The notes under the pieces: model-generated
Told to the model about the DNA's origin: nothing
Database searches by the model: none
Seen by the model: only the letters and a program-made list of their open reading frames with translations
DNA from: Nanosynbacter sp.
Lineage (GTDB): Bacteria > Patescibacteriota > Saccharimonadia > Saccharimonadales > Saccharimonadaceae
Assembly: GCA_015257665.1 (NCBI GenBank)
Contig: JABZJS010000001.1
Coordinates: forward strand, 62,001 to 126,000
Length of the DNA stretch: 64,000 bases
Direction of reading: 5' to 3'
In this document: one piece after another, positions 8,403 to 17,419 of the stretch
How the letters are laid out: each line of letters begins with the position of its first letter
Numbering within the stretch: the first letter of the stretch is position 1
Translations under genes and position numbers: made by a program

Positions 8403-8639
8403 ATGACGATTACCACAATCCAAAAGATCATCAAAATCGGCTCGAGCCGTGGCGTGACGCTGCCGGCTAAGCAGCTGCGGGCGCTTGGCTGGCAGGAGGG
8501 GGATGAAGTGCGCATTGTGGTTGATACGGTGAGTTCTGCTCATACACCAGTGCAACCAGCAACTGACCAAGTGCGGCGTGACTACGAAACATTCACGCAG
8601 CAGTATGGTGAAACGCTGAAGAATTTGGCTGACCGATGA
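8403..8639 (+). CDS. AbrB/MazE-type antitoxin
   Basis: 78 aa. An N-terminal SpoVT/AbrB swapped-hairpin domain is visible (IIKIGSSRGVTLPAKQLRALGWQEGDEVRI), followed by a flexible acidic tail that would bind the toxin. TATAAT at 8391-8396 lies 6 bases before the ATG with no Shine-Dalgarno, a clear leaderless arrangement. An in-frame upstream ATG at 8367 would precede the promoter and is rejected. The stop overlaps the Doc gene start (ATGA), typical of antitoxin-first toxin-antitoxin operons, which are usually autoregulated by the complex. Confidence 0.85.
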   Translation: MTITTIQKIIKIGSSRGVTLPAKQLRALGWQEGDEVRIVVDTVSSAHTPVQPATDQVRRDYETFTQQYGETLKNLADR

Positions 8640-9022
8640 TGCGCTATCTAACGACGGATGAGATTCAAGCATTACATTATTGGGTGATTGCGGACTATGG
8701 TGGCTCGCATGGTCTGCGCGACGCGAAGGCACTTGCGTCACTCGTCGTTACACCACAGGCAGTGTTGTTTGGTCGTGAGCTCTATGGATCGGTGCATAAA
8801 AAAGCAGCAGTGTATCTCCATCATTGCATCGCTGACCATCCGTTTATAGATGGGAATAAACGGACAGCAGTAACACTAACTGGAGTATTTTTATTACGCA
8901 ATGATGTCTGGTTGCGAGCGGCACCCCAAGAACTTGAGAATATAGCAGTGCAGATTGCCACCGATCATTGGGATATCGTGCGCATCGCACAGTGGTTGCA
9001 AGAAAATACTGAGGAAATATAG
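8636..9022 (+). CDS. Doc-type (death-on-curing) Fic toxin
   Basis: 128 aa. The Fic/Doc signature HPFIDGNKRTA is intact, and the N-terminal YLTTDEIQALH and GLRDAKAL segments are typical of Doc. Doc toxins phosphorylate EF-Tu and block translation, whereas larger Fic proteins AMPylate. The usual partner is Phd; here the upstream gene encodes an AbrB/MazE-fold antitoxin, a known alternative pairing. ATG 8639 is an alternative start three bases downstream. Confidence 0.85.
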   Translation: MMRYLTTDEIQALHYWVIADYGGSHGLRDAKALASLVVTPQAVLFGRELYGSVHKKAAVYLHHCIADHPFIDGNKRTAVTLTGVFLLRNDVWLRAAPQELENIAVQIATDHWDIVRIAQWLQENTEEI

Positions 9023-9136
9023 TATGATTCTCCACAGTATTTCCACAGAGTGATGTATTTTCTACACACAGATAACGATGGTGAATTCCTGGGGTCTAGG
9101 GCAGAAGGCTTGTTTATTTCAGGCCCAATTACCCCC

Positions 9137-9166
9137 TTGTTACCATAAGCACAATAATGCTATAAT
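9137..9166 (+). promoter_or_regulatory. promoter of surface protein gene at 9220
   Basis: -35-like TTGTTA at 9137-9142, 18-base spacer, TATAAT at 9161-9166. The leader is about 46 bases and carries GGAGG at 9207-9211 upstream of ATG 9220. Confidence 0.55.
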
Positions 9167-9219
9167 GCGAACGTTATATTAAGGTGTTGTGTTTCACAAC
9201 AAAAAAGGAGGGTTATTGC

Positions 9220-10242
9220 ATGAGGGAACTCAGGCAAGCAAAACATAATAAATGGAGAGCACTGACTCGCGTGTCTCAGGCTGGGTGCCTGGTGGCAGTG
9301 GCCGCTGTAGTAGCATTGTTTGGCCAGCCCACACACGCTGCCCAAGACGTAGCTTGGAAAGAGCAAACTGGTTCTGGTGCAAAGAACTGGTCGACAATGG
9401 CTAGCTCGGCCGACGGCACCAAACTTGTTGCGGCAGCGAATGCAGGGAGTATCTACACTTCGGCTGACAGTGGTGTAACGTGGAAGGAGCAAACAGTAAC
9501 TGGGCTTGCTGGCCCGCAGAAGTGGACAGCCGTTGCTAGCTCGGCTGACGGCACCAAGCTCGCTGCCTTCTATCAGTGGGGTGGCTACATGTACACCTCA
9601 GATGACGCAGGTGTCACCTGGAAGCAAAGAGGCCTCCCGGGAGCTGCTGGAGACTGGGTGTCTGCTACGAGCTCTGCTGACGGCACCAAGCTCGCTGTTG
9701 TTGGGCGCAATAGCAAGGTGTATACCTCTGAAAACTCTGGTGCAACCTGGAAGGAGCAAGCCAACCCAGGTGCAAAGAACTGGTCGTCTATCGCAAGTTC
9801 GGATGACGGCACCAAGCTCGCCGCAACAGTAACCGACGGCTCGATCTACACCTCAGACGATGGTGGTGCCACCTGGACAGAGAGTGAGAATACTGGACCA
9901 AATGCGTGGACGGCTATTGCAATGTCTGCCACTGGGGATAAGCTTGCTGCAGCACTGAACAGTGGGAATATTCGCACCGCAACGGCCAAAGATAAGCCAG
10001 TTACCCCACCTGCACCGACACCATCGCCAGCTCCCGCTCCCACGCCTGCTCCCGCACCAGAGCCAGCACCTGCCGCAGAGCCAGCGCCAGCCGCCACACC
10101 AGCGACCGAGACTGCTGCTCCTGCTAAGCACGAAGAACCAACACTAGCCGATACTGGTGACAGTGTATGGCTTGTCGCTGCACTCGCAGCCAGTGGTCTT
10201 GGCGCTGGAAGCTTCTGGTTCGTTAAGAGCCGCAAGAGCTAA
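9220..10242 (+). CDS. LADTG-anchored beta-propeller (BNR-like repeat) surface protein
   Basis: 340 aa. A signal peptide (positively charged start, hydrophobic LVAVAAVVALF, cleavage near THAAQ) precedes five or six repeats of about 42 aa with the pattern SSADGTKL...IYTSxDxGxTWKE, which resemble sialidase/BNR or WD-like propeller blades. A Pro/Ala-rich spacer near residues 265-310 is followed by LADTG, a hydrophobic segment and a KSRKS tail, matching an LAxTG-type sortase sorting signal. The start at 9220 was chosen for its GGAGG. It is likely displayed on the cell surface. The repeats closely match those in the next gene, indicating duplication or gene conversion. Confidence 0.75.
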   Translation: MRELRQAKHNKWRALTRVSQAGCLVAVAAVVALFGQPTHAAQDVAWKEQTGSGAKNWSTMASSADGTKLVAAANAGSIYTSADSGVTWKEQTVTGLAGPQKWTAVASSADGTKLAAFYQWGGYMYTSDDAGVTWKQRGLPGAAGDWVSATSSADGTKLAVVGRNSKVYTSENSGATWKEQANPGAKNWSSIASSDDGTKLAATVTDGSIYTSDDGGATWTESENTGPNAWTAIAMSATGDKLAAALNSGNIRTATAKDKPVTPPAPTPSPAPAPTPAPAPEPAPAAEPAPAATPATETAAPAKHEEPTLADTGDSVWLVAALAASGLGAGSFWFVKSRKS

Positions 10243-10267
10243 CCGCTGAGGATTTCCTTACGCGAAG

Positions 10268-10299
10268 AGAGAAGGGCGATTACCGCCTTTCTCTTTTTC
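10268..10299 (+). terminator. Rho-independent terminator
   Basis: An 11-bp stem (AGAGAAGGGCG with CGCCTTTCTCT, one wobble) with a 5-base loop is followed by TTTTTC. Confidence 0.8.
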
Positions 10300-10376
10300 T
10301 TGCTTGAAGCTGAGGATTTCACCACGCCACAACGACGCCAGACGCTGCGAAAGCAGCGCGTCACCATGTAAAAACC

Positions 10377-10404
10377 TTGATTTAAAAAGCATAAGCGTTA
10401 TAAT
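10377..10404 (+). promoter_or_regulatory. promoter TTGATT-16-TATAAT
   Basis: -35 TTGATT at 10377-10382 and -10 TATAAT at 10399-10404, upstream of the GH16 surface protein. Confidence 0.6.
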
Positions 10405-10442
10405 ATGACCAGAGTTTTATACATAAAATAGGGGAGAAACGG

Positions 10443-13136
10443 GTGGTAAAACGAGCTATAATCACGCTGCTACTCATGACGGGCAGTATTCTAGCATTGG
10501 TTATGTTAACCAACGGAAAGACGACGGCTAATCAATGGGGTATGGTGTGGAACGATGAATTTAAAGGCGCGGCGGTGTCAAACGCGTGGGATATACTCCA
10601 GCAGAACAAAGATAATTTGCAAAACACCCATCTAGCCTACAGCGCAAACAATATTAAAATCGTCGGCAACGACCATTTACAAATCACAACTCAGCGCCAC
10701 TGCGCGAGTAGCCTGAGTGAGCCACTCACCGATGCTAATGCAAGCGAACAGCCATGCCCAAGTGGCAAGATGACACGCTACCTCAGTGGACGAGTCAAGA
10801 ACCGAAACAAAGTAGTTGATGGCACTAAGCCATTCCGAGCGGAGATTCGAGCAAAGTTTAACTGGAACGGCAAGCGTGGGACACGGCCATCGCTGTGGAT
10901 GGTGAGCGGCAATACGCTACAAAATTGTGACGACACACCTGGTGCGAATGATCCCTATGGTGAGCTCGATATCATCGAGTGGTACTCATACACGCCTAAC
11001 TACGCGTGGTCGACGACGCATATGTCATGCTATCACCACGGTGTCGACGCCACCTGGAAGACTGGCTGGCGGACGCGATCATTCTCGCATAGTGGTGAGC
11101 ACTATGCTGGTGCGCAGCCTGGCTCATTTGCCTATGAGTGGCACACCTGGGCGGTCGAGTACGATGGCACAACGGTTAAATATTTTGTAGATGACCAGCC
11201 CATCAAAGTATATCGCTACCATGTGAGCCCTACCAATAATGGCACCATTACTCCCAAGAAGGATGCCGAGCCGCTCACGAAGATCGCCAGCCAAGAGAAT
11301 ATCAACGCCGCATTTCACCGTGGCTGGCAATTTATCCTCAACGACTATGTCGAGATAAGCAAAAACCTCAGCCCTATCGACCCATCCGACTCATTTCCCA
11401 TGCAGACGATGCTGATCGACTATGTGCGCGTCTTCCAAAAGGGTGTGGGCACGCAGCCCCCCGAGACGCCAGTCCCAGCAACAGGCGCTACATGGACCAA
11501 GCGTCCAACAACTGATGCAAAGAATTGGACATCGATCGCCAGCTCCGCCGATGGCAAAACGATGGTCGCCGTCGCCAAGGGGAGTAAGGTATATACCTCG
11601 CGTGATGCTGGTGCTACCTGGACAGAACAGCAGGGCTCTGAGGCGCGCGATTGGGTAAGTGTCGCTAGCTCGGCTGACGGCACCAAACTCGCTGCGTTGT
11701 ATGACTGGGGTGGCTACATCGTTACCTCAAGCGATGGTGGCGCAACATGGACGAAACATGCAGTCGAAGGTGCGTCAAACTGGACATCCATCGCCAGCTC
11801 AGCTGATGGCACTAAGCTTGTCGCCGTCGCAAAAGACAAAACAATCTACACATCTTCTGACTCGGGTACTACTTGGACAATGCAGCCAAGCTCGGGTAGT
11901 CGCAAATGGCAGGCAGTCGCCAGCTCGGCTGATGGGAATAAACTCGTTGCTCTTGTCGAGAATGGTGCGGTCTACACCTCAACCAATGCGGGTGTCACCT
12001 GGACGGAACGTCCATCGGCGGGCATACGCGCCTGGACATCCATCGCCAGCTCGGCTGACGGTACTAAGCTTGTCGCCACAACGGCAGGCGGTAATCTCTT
12101 TGTCTCAACCGACGGTGGTGCTACCTGGACGGAGCGGGCTGTCGATGGTCGGCACAACTGGACATCTGCTACCATCTCTAATGATGGAAGTAAACTAACC
12201 GCAACCGCAGGCGGCGGTGGCTACATCTTCAGCTCCAGTGATGGTGGTGCTAGCTGGGTAGCACAAACGTCTGCTGGCACACCAAACTGGGCGTCGGTTG
12301 TGAGCCCGGCTGATGGTACATTAGTCGCTGCAGTAGCGTATGGTGGTGCAATCTATACAGTTGACCACACAAACCCAGATGAGCAGCGGATCGCTGCTGC
12401 CGAGGCTGCCGTAGCTCAAGCTGAGCAGAGCAGGACTAGTGCTGCGATCGACGCTGCCAAAGCACTGGTCGATGCTGTGCGAGACCCTGCTAAAAAAGCC
12501 GCTCTCCAGGCGCGCCTAGCCGCAATTGTCACTACACCGACACCCAAAAAGCCAACAAACGCTACCGTGGTTGCTCAGCCGCATGGCGGTACTGCGACGG
12601 TATCGACTGCTGGGGATCAGTGTTATCATATCGCCACCGCAAAGGCGGCAGCTGCCCCGAGCTACTATCACGGTCGTACACTGCATGATGTCGCTAGCTT
12701 CACCATCACCTGCGACCACCAGCCGCCCAAGGTCGGGTACACCACGCACGTTGCGCTCACACTGAGTCGCCGCTATGACGACACGAGCCGTGTGACTGTT
12801 GCAAAGGTTGTTAATGGCGCTATTACTGAGGACATTACCAATCGGATGAACTTTGGCACGACAGCAGACGGTAAATACACGACGATAACCTATGATGTAA
12901 CCGACGGTGGCTTTGGTGACGAAGATGGCGCTGCTAACGGTACTATTACCGACCCAATTGCGGTGTACGAAGCAGAGTCGTCACCTACAGCCAATCAGGC
13001 CAACAAACCGCGTGGCCAGCACAAGTCACTCCTTGCCGACACTGGCCAGAGCATCCTTCTCATTGTTCTTGGTGCAGCTACCTTGGGCGGTACTGGAGTG
13101 TGGTTGATGCGAAAGCGACTACTCCGCCGTAAGTAA
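10443..13136 (+). CDS. LADTG-anchored GH16 glycoside hydrolase with beta-propeller repeats
   Basis: 897 aa modular exoprotein from a GTG start after GGGGAG. Residues 1-30 form a signal peptide or membrane anchor. Residues about 35-330 are a GH16 (laminarinase/licheninase-type) domain with the catalytic ELDIIE near residue 174. Residues about 345-640 hold seven SSADGTKL / TSxDGGxTWTE propeller repeats like those of the previous gene. A helical Ala-rich stretch (about 650-695) and a choice-of-anchor-U-like domain with GGFGDEDGAANGTITDP follow. The end is LADTG, a hydrophobic helix and RKRLLRRK. The enzyme likely cleaves beta-1,3 or mixed-linkage glucan at the surface, perhaps of a host or biofilm; substrate is inference. 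Confidence 0.8.
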   Translation: MVKRAIITLLLMTGSILALVMLTNGKTTANQWGMVWNDEFKGAAVSNAWDILQQNKDNLQNTHLAYSANNIKIVGNDHLQITTQRHCASSLSEPLTDANASEQPCPSGKMTRYLSGRVKNRNKVVDGTKPFRAEIRAKFNWNGKRGTRPSLWMVSGNTLQNCDDTPGANDPYGELDIIEWYSYTPNYAWSTTHMSCYHHGVDATWKTGWRTRSFSHSGEHYAGAQPGSFAYEWHTWAVEYDGTTVKYFVDDQPIKVYRYHVSPTNNGTITPKKDAEPLTKIASQENINAAFHRGWQFILNDYVEISKNLSPIDPSDSFPMQTMLIDYVRVFQKGVGTQPPETPVPATGATWTKRPTTDAKNWTSIASSADGKTMVAVAKGSKVYTSRDAGATWTEQQGSEARDWVSVASSADGTKLAALYDWGGYIVTSSDGGATWTKHAVEGASNWTSIASSADGTKLVAVAKDKTIYTSSDSGTTWTMQPSSGSRKWQAVASSADGNKLVALVENGAVYTSTNAGVTWTERPSAGIRAWTSIASSADGTKLVATTAGGNLFVSTDGGATWTERAVDGRHNWTSATISNDGSKLTATAGGGGYIFSSSDGGASWVAQTSAGTPNWASVVSPADGTLVAAVAYGGAIYTVDHTNPDEQRIAAAEAAVAQAEQSRTSAAIDAAKALVDAVRDPAKKAALQARLAAIVTTPTPKKPTNATVVAQPHGGTATVSTAGDQCYHIATAKAAAAPSYYHGRTLHDVASFTITCDHQPPKVGYTTHVALTLSRRYDDTSRVTVAKVVNGAITEDITNRMNFGTTADGKYTTITYDVTDGGFGDEDGAANGTITDPIAVYEAESSPTANQANKPRGQHKSLLADTGQSILLIVLGAATLGGTGVWLMRKRLLRRK

Positions 13137-13159
13137 TAGCAAACGCATACGAGCACCAG

Positions 13160-13190
13160 CAAACCTCACACAGAAATCGTGTGGGGTTTG
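13160..13190 (+). terminator. terminator hairpin after GH16 gene
   Basis: A 12-bp stem (CAAACCTCACAC with GTGTGGGGTTTG, one wobble) with a 7-base loop; only a weak T-rich tail follows. Confidence 0.55.
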
Positions 13191-13326
13191 AGATTTGTAT
13201 ACACCGTCTACTAGTAGCCCGTCTCAATACTGTATAGAGCATCAAGCGGTATATACGTGAGATATTTGCTCACGCGGCAGATATGTATTATTATACAAAA
13301 GAATAACACCAACAGGACTATACGAG

Positions 13327-14025
13327 ATGAAAACAATCTATATTCACGAATCTGGTACGCTGGGATTTTATTGCCGTGAGCCGTACTTCGTCATGGCAGC
13401 GCTGATGATTGACGACGAGAAAGCACTCAAGCGGATGAAGAATCTGATCCGGCGGGTGAACGGCCACGTTTTGCGACGATATAAACCGGGGTCATACCTT
13501 GCACGGCGACATACCAAAGAGACTATTGAACAGCACATTACGAAAAACTTACCAACTCGAGATGATCACTCTATCACGTATGTTGTAATGGAACGCGACA
13601 AAGAATACACACGAATGCGCGATAAGATAGCGCGCACTCACATGCGGCAGGCGTTGCTACGTTGGTTGCTCCTTGATACACTGGTGCAGTGTCATGAGGA
13701 TGTGCGCATTGTTGTGAGCAATAAGACGATTAAGGCAGCAACGGCGCGTCAGATGCAGCGCTATATACAGCAGCAGGCGCGTGAACACGGATACCAGCAT
13801 ACGCTTGTGATTGATGCGATTGAACCGCAAACTCACTATGGATTGCGTATGGCGCACTTTATTACCCACCTTGTTTTTGTAACGTATATGCGGCCAGTGC
13901 GTCTTGATCGGGTGCTACACAATCTCCCATTGGCGCGACTCCGCATTGCAAAAGGTGAGTTCATTCACGAGAGCCATACCAACTGGTTGCTTGATCAGCT
14001 AGCTTATTTGATGTACACTAAGTAG
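13327..14025 (+). CDS. DUF3800-like protein (second paralog)
   Basis: 232 aa. The N-terminus IYIHESGTLGF followed by YFVMAALMIDDEKALKRMKNLIRRVNG fits the DUF3800 pattern (DESG, then a strand-helix), with His replacing the usual first Asp. The C-terminal ESHTNWLLDQLAYLMY may correspond to the family's ADxxAG helix. Basic helices rich in Arg/His fill the middle, suggesting nucleic-acid contact. A GGAC sequence and a TATTAT-like -10 precede the ATG. Composition is like the core genome, unlike the island copy at 4039. No partner gene is adjacent. Confidence 0.55.
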   Translation: MKTIYIHESGTLGFYCREPYFVMAALMIDDEKALKRMKNLIRRVNGHVLRRYKPGSYLARRHTKETIEQHITKNLPTRDDHSITYVVMERDKEYTRMRDKIARTHMRQALLRWLLLDTLVQCHEDVRIVVSNKTIKAATARQMQRYIQQQAREHGYQHTLVIDAIEPQTHYGLRMAHFITHLVFVTYMRPVRLDRVLHNLPLARLRIAKGEFIHESHTNWLLDQLAYLMYTK

Positions 14026-14123
14026 GTACCACGTGTGGTGTCTGTGGAGTCAGTCTTGTATCTTGCTTATGTTGCGCAATTGGAAGTAAGTGGCGTATTA
14101 TCGTCACCAAGATATGAGCATCC

Positions 14124-14153
14124 ATGGCGCGTCTGCAGAACGCGCCATTTTTT
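14124..14153 (+). terminator. Rho-independent terminator
   Basis: A 9-bp perfect stem (ATGGCGCGT with ACGCGCCAT), 7-base loop, then TTTTT. It closes the DUF3800 transcript. Confidence 0.8.
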
Positions 14154-14197
14154 GATGTCATGTTCCTATAGATTATATTGTGGTATAATCTTTCTCC

Positions 14198-14753
14198 ATG
14201 ACAGAGAAATTCCAAACATCAGCACACCCATCACCTGAAGAACCCAACGTGCAGATACATCTGCACAATTTGCGAGCAAACGATGATGCGGGTAAGGCAC
14301 GCCTTGGTGTGGTATGGTCTACACCGAAGTGCGGGTGATGTCTATGTGGTAGATATCGGAGTAGGAAACCAGCCGCATCATAAGGACTTGCGGGCTGAGA
14401 TTGGCTTTAAATCTAAGTAAGGACTCATACCTAATATTACCAGAGGATTTTGCCTATACACTTGGTTTTGCGTTTGGGCGCTATAATCCAGATAAGACTG
14501 AGCAGGATGCCTTATGGCGCTTCTTACGATTTGCAGGCAGAGCGCTTCCGACCGACAGGTATCTGCCGCAACGACCGACGCCATTGTCCGCACAGCAATG
14601 CTTGGAATGAAGTATGCGCTTGTGGTTGACGCAAAGCAGTTAGCAGATCTGCCACCGACAGTGCAGCATCCCAGTACACAGCTTCTTATACCTGAAGATT
14701 GGCAGGGTAAGGTCGACACGACAGGCATCGATCGTAGTGGCCGTCCAATATAA
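14198..14753 (+). pseudogene. multiply frameshifted orphan gene
   Basis: TATAAT at 14184-14189 lies 8 bases before an ATG that opens a 46-codon frame ending at TGA 14336. Coherent protein-like sequence then continues in other frames: DVYVVDIGVGNQPHHKDLRAE, then YLILPEDFAYTLGFAFGRYN, then MKYALVVDAKQLADL up to TAA 14753. At least three frame changes are needed, so this is most simply a decaying gene of about 180 codons. Family not recognised. Confidence 0.5.
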
Positions 14754-14765
14754 CGTAGAGCACTC

Positions 14766-15302
14766 TTACTGATACACCTCAGGCTTCAGCACACCAATAT
14801 ACGGTAGGTTGCGGTAGTGTTGGCGGTAGTCTAGGCCGTAGCCCACCACGAATTCATTGGGGGTAGGGATGCCGATGTAGTCTGCCTGCACATCCACTGT
14901 GCGGCGCTCGGGTTTATCCAGCAAGGTGCAGAGCTTAGTACTGGCGGTGTGGCGCTCCGCAAAGAGTTCAAACAGCGCTTGGGCAGTGTGACCCGTATCC
15001 ACGATGTCTTCTACCAGCAGCACATGCCGGCCAGCCACGTCTGTATCGAGGTCCTTTAAGATACGCACATTGCCAGTCGAGGTAAGCTCATCGCCATAGC
15101 TCGAGACATCCATAAAGTCGATTTCCAGCATGCAATCCATCGCTCGCACCAGGTCGATCATAAAGGGCGCTGCCCCGCGCAGAATACCCACCACCAGCGG
15201 GTTTTTATCGGCATATTCCTGGCTTAGCTGCTCGCCCAGACGCGCCACAGCACGCGCAATGTCATCTTTAGTAAAGAGGATTGTTTCGATATCATTATGC
15301 AT
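14766..15302 (-). CDS. hpt: hypoxanthine phosphoribosyltransferase
   Basis: 178 aa, full length for the family. The PRPP-binding motif [14 protein letters not shown] is intact, with the substrate hood around [11 protein letters not shown] and the C-terminal purine-binding FVVGYGLDY. It salvages hypoxanthine/guanine to IMP/GMP with PRPP, a key route in an organism expected to lack de novo purine synthesis. On the minus strand TACAAT (15310-15315) ends 7 bases before the start codon, a leaderless layout. Transcribed divergently from the NUDIX gene. Confidence 0.92.
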   Translation of the reverse strand: MHNDIETILFTKDDIARAVARLGEQLSQEYADKNPLVVGILRGAAPFMIDLVRAMDCMLEIDFMDVSSYGDELTSTGNVRILKDLDTDVAGRHVLLVEDIVDTGHTAQALFELFAERHTASTKLCTLLDKPERRTVDVQADYIGIPTPNEFVVGYGLDYRQHYRNLPYIGVLKPEVYQ

Positions 15303-15402
15303 AAGGATTATTGTAGCAGATGTGCAGGGCGGGGGCGAATTTTTTGGAAGATGATGTGCGGTGAAAAATGCGTGGAGACGTGAACAATGCTACAATACCA
15401 TC

Positions 15403-15972
15403 ATGACACAACGTACCATTCCACCCCATGCTCGGATGATTCCACCCGAGGCACAGTGTGTCTTTGTGGGCGAGATATTTAGTGTTTATCAGTGGCCGCA
15501 GCGGCTCTATGATGGCTCAGTAGCAACCTTCGAAATGGTGCGCCGACCCGACACAGTATTCATCATTGCGGTCGATGATGCAGGCAAGGTGCTCGTAAAC
15601 GATGAAGAGCAGCCAGGCGGCATCGTGCGGCGTGGCCACCTGCCAGCAGGGCGGGTCGACCCTGAGGATACAACCATCATCGCGGCGGCGCAGCGCGAAC
15701 TGCGCGAGGAGACAGGCTGGGAGTTTGCCGACTGGCAGCTGCTGGAGGTGGTGCAGCCTGAGCCGAAGATGGAGTGGTTCATCCACCTTGTGTTGGCCCG
15801 GCAACCAGTGTGCCACATGCCGCCACACTGTGATGCGGGCGAGCGGATTACCACTCGCGCGATCTCCTGGCAGGAGCTTGTGCAATCAGCGGTGCTGCTG
15901 CGGCATTTCCCGTGGCTACGCGATGTTGCCTCGGTGGAGGAGCTTGCTCCGCGTCATAGGGGTAACCTATGA
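15403..15972 (+). CDS. NUDIX hydrolase
   Basis: 189 aa. The NUDIX box is complete: LPAGRVDPEDTTIIAAAQ followed by RELREETGW. The surrounding strands (TVFIIAVDDAGKVLV and MEWFIHLVLAR) resemble ADP-ribose pyrophosphatase-type enzymes that hydrolyse nucleoside diphosphate linked compounds. TACAAT at 15391-15396 is 6 bases before ATG 15403 with no Shine-Dalgarno. An in-frame GTG at 15361 would lie upstream of the -10 box and is rejected. Exact substrate unknown. Confidence 0.85.
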   Translation: MTQRTIPPHARMIPPEAQCVFVGEIFSVYQWPQRLYDGSVATFEMVRRPDTVFIIAVDDAGKVLVNDEEQPGGIVRRGHLPAGRVDPEDTTIIAAAQRELREETGWEFADWQLLEVVQPEPKMEWFIHLVLARQPVCHMPPHCDAGERITTRAISWQELVQSAVLLRHFPWLRDVASVEELAPRHRGNL

Positions 15973-16095
15973 GGGCAGTAGGGGTGTGGGTATATCATAT
16001 CTCCTATCCAGCGATATGGCTAAACCTAGTCGATTGTATACACAACAAGGCAGGATAATTGTCTTCTGCGCTTCATACGGTATAATAGAAAAATT

Positions 16096-16899
16096 ATGAA
16101 TCGACCTATCAAGCAGATAAAACACATCAAGCAGCAGGGTAAGCTCCTGCGGATTTTTTGGCAGGCGCTGGCAGTGGCGACAGTGGTGGTGAGTGTGAAG
16201 TTCGTCCTGCACCGCCTGGGGTGGGAGCCGATTGAGCAGAGCTCATTGCATAATAGCGTCATATCTAGCGTGACCTTTGTGATTGGTTTTTTGCTCTCGG
16301 CTACGATCGCAGACTACAAAGAGTCGGAGCGGATTCCAGCGGAGTTTGCGGCGCTACTAGAAGATATGTATGATGACGCCGCGGCGATTCATCAGAGCTA
16401 TCCAGTGTTTGATATCGATGGCTTTCGGCGTCAGCTCCATGCTGTAGCCCAAGGGTTTTCGAGCGATGTGCGCCACTCGGCCTATGATGCTCGGCAGGAC
16501 ATCCGGGGCTTAACGCCGTATTTTGCCACGATGGAGCAGGGTAATGTGCCACCTAACTTCATCGTCAAGCTTAAGCAGCAACAGACGGTGCTGCTCCGCC
16601 ACCGCCATCGGGTCGATTACATTCAGCGGATTCGCTTTATTCCCTCAGCATCTATCTTGGCGCGCTCTATTGTGGTGGCGTTGCTTGGTCTCTTGCTTAT
16701 TACCAACATCGACCCATTTGTCGCCAGCCTGACGGTCGTGGGGCTGATTAGCTTCGTCTTGGTGTATATGATCATCCTCATCCATATCATCAGCACGCCC
16801 TTCCATAAGGCTGGCAAAACCCGCGACGACGTAAGCCTCTTTCTTATCCACGATGCGGAGGAATATCTGAGCGGTCCACACGACAGAGTGAGTAAATAG
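16096..16899 (+). CDS. integral membrane protein, DUF4239/bestrophin-like architecture
   Basis: 267 aa. Two N-terminal hydrophobic segments (about 20-38 and 52-70, the latter FVIGFLLSATIADYKESERIPAEF), a central soluble helical region and two C-terminal membrane segments (about 190-240). The topology and the conserved-looking loop after helix 2 resemble DUF4239/bestrophin-like channel proteins, but this is a pattern match only. TATAAT 16081-16086 ends 9 bases before the ATG. Confidence 0.6.
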   Translation: MNRPIKQIKHIKQQGKLLRIFWQALAVATVVVSVKFVLHRLGWEPIEQSSLHNSVISSVTFVIGFLLSATIADYKESERIPAEFAALLEDMYDDAAAIHQSYPVFDIDGFRRQLHAVAQGFSSDVRHSAYDARQDIRGLTPYFATMEQGNVPPNFIVKLKQQQTVLLRHRHRVDYIQRIRFIPSASILARSIVVALLGLLLITNIDPFVASLTVVGLISFVLVYMIILIHIISTPFHKAGKTRDDVSLFLIHDAEEYLSGPHDRVSK

Positions 16900-17036
16900 A
16901 TCACCACGATAGCAAATCTCTGTGCTTTATCAATAAAACAATAGATAACAGGGGTATTACCCATAGAATAGAGATATACGGCTATAGCAGCTCCCTTTTC
17001 GCTAGTAGGTGGCTCGCTATTATCGCCCAACATTGC

Positions 17037-17042
17037 TATAAT
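17037..17042 (+). promoter_or_regulatory. -10 box of small LEA-like gene
   Basis: TATAAT at 17037-17042; the roughly 29-base leader carries GGAGG before ATG 17078. Confidence 0.5.
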
Positions 17043-17077
17043 AAGACAGTACCAACACTAACCATGGAGGATCTCAC

Positions 17078-17293
17078 ATGGGACTTACCGATGATATCAA
17101 AGCCAAAGCCGATGACGCACAAGCTAAGGTCAAAGCAGCAGCTAGTGACGCAAAAGACAAAGCCGAAGAAGTAGCCGAGAAGGCCAAAGACGCTGCGCAA
17201 AACGCCGTCGACACCGTAAAAGACAAGGCAAACGACATCGAAAACAAAGCCTACGAAACCAAGGGCTACGTAAAAGGCAAGATGGATCAATAA
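17078..17293 (+). CDS. small Lys/Ala-rich coiled-coil protein (LEA/CsbD/YtxH-like)
   Basis: 71 aa, almost entirely Ala, Lys, Asp and Glu in an 11-residue amphipathic periodicity (repeated AKDxAxxA and KDKAxDIENKA), with no membrane segment. This composition is typical of LEA-like or CsbD-type stress proteins that are disordered until bound or dried. A strong GGAGG, its own promoter and a 13-bp terminator make it a compact, probably highly expressed single-gene unit. Function is inference from composition. Confidence 0.75.
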   Translation: MGLTDDIKAKADDAQAKVKAAASDAKDKAEEVAEKAKDAAQNAVDTVKDKANDIENKAYETKGYVKGKMDQ

Positions 17294-17315
17294 GCCTTCA
17301 TCTCTTGATGGATAC

Positions 17316-17349
17316 AAGAGCTGCTCTATATGTTAGAGCAGCTCTTTTG
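17316..17349 (+). terminator. strong Rho-independent terminator
   Basis: A 13-bp perfect stem (AAGAGCTGCTCTA with TAGAGCAGCTCTT), 5-base loop, then TTTT. Confidence 0.85.
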
Positions 17350-17419
17350 GTGTGAGTGCACGTTTGCGAGGCAGTAATATACATGGTACGATGAGAAAAA
17401 ATATAAGGAGGAACTAACT

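Noticed and set aside
9023..9070. DnaA-box cluster near 9030-9050 (TTTCCACAG repeats)
   Set aside because: Only weak two-mismatch matches; not comparable to the perfect pair at 33803/33870.
14198..14753. Programmed frameshifting in the 14.2-kb gene
   Set aside because: At least three shifts of different sign would be needed and none lies at a canonical slippery site, so decay is simpler.
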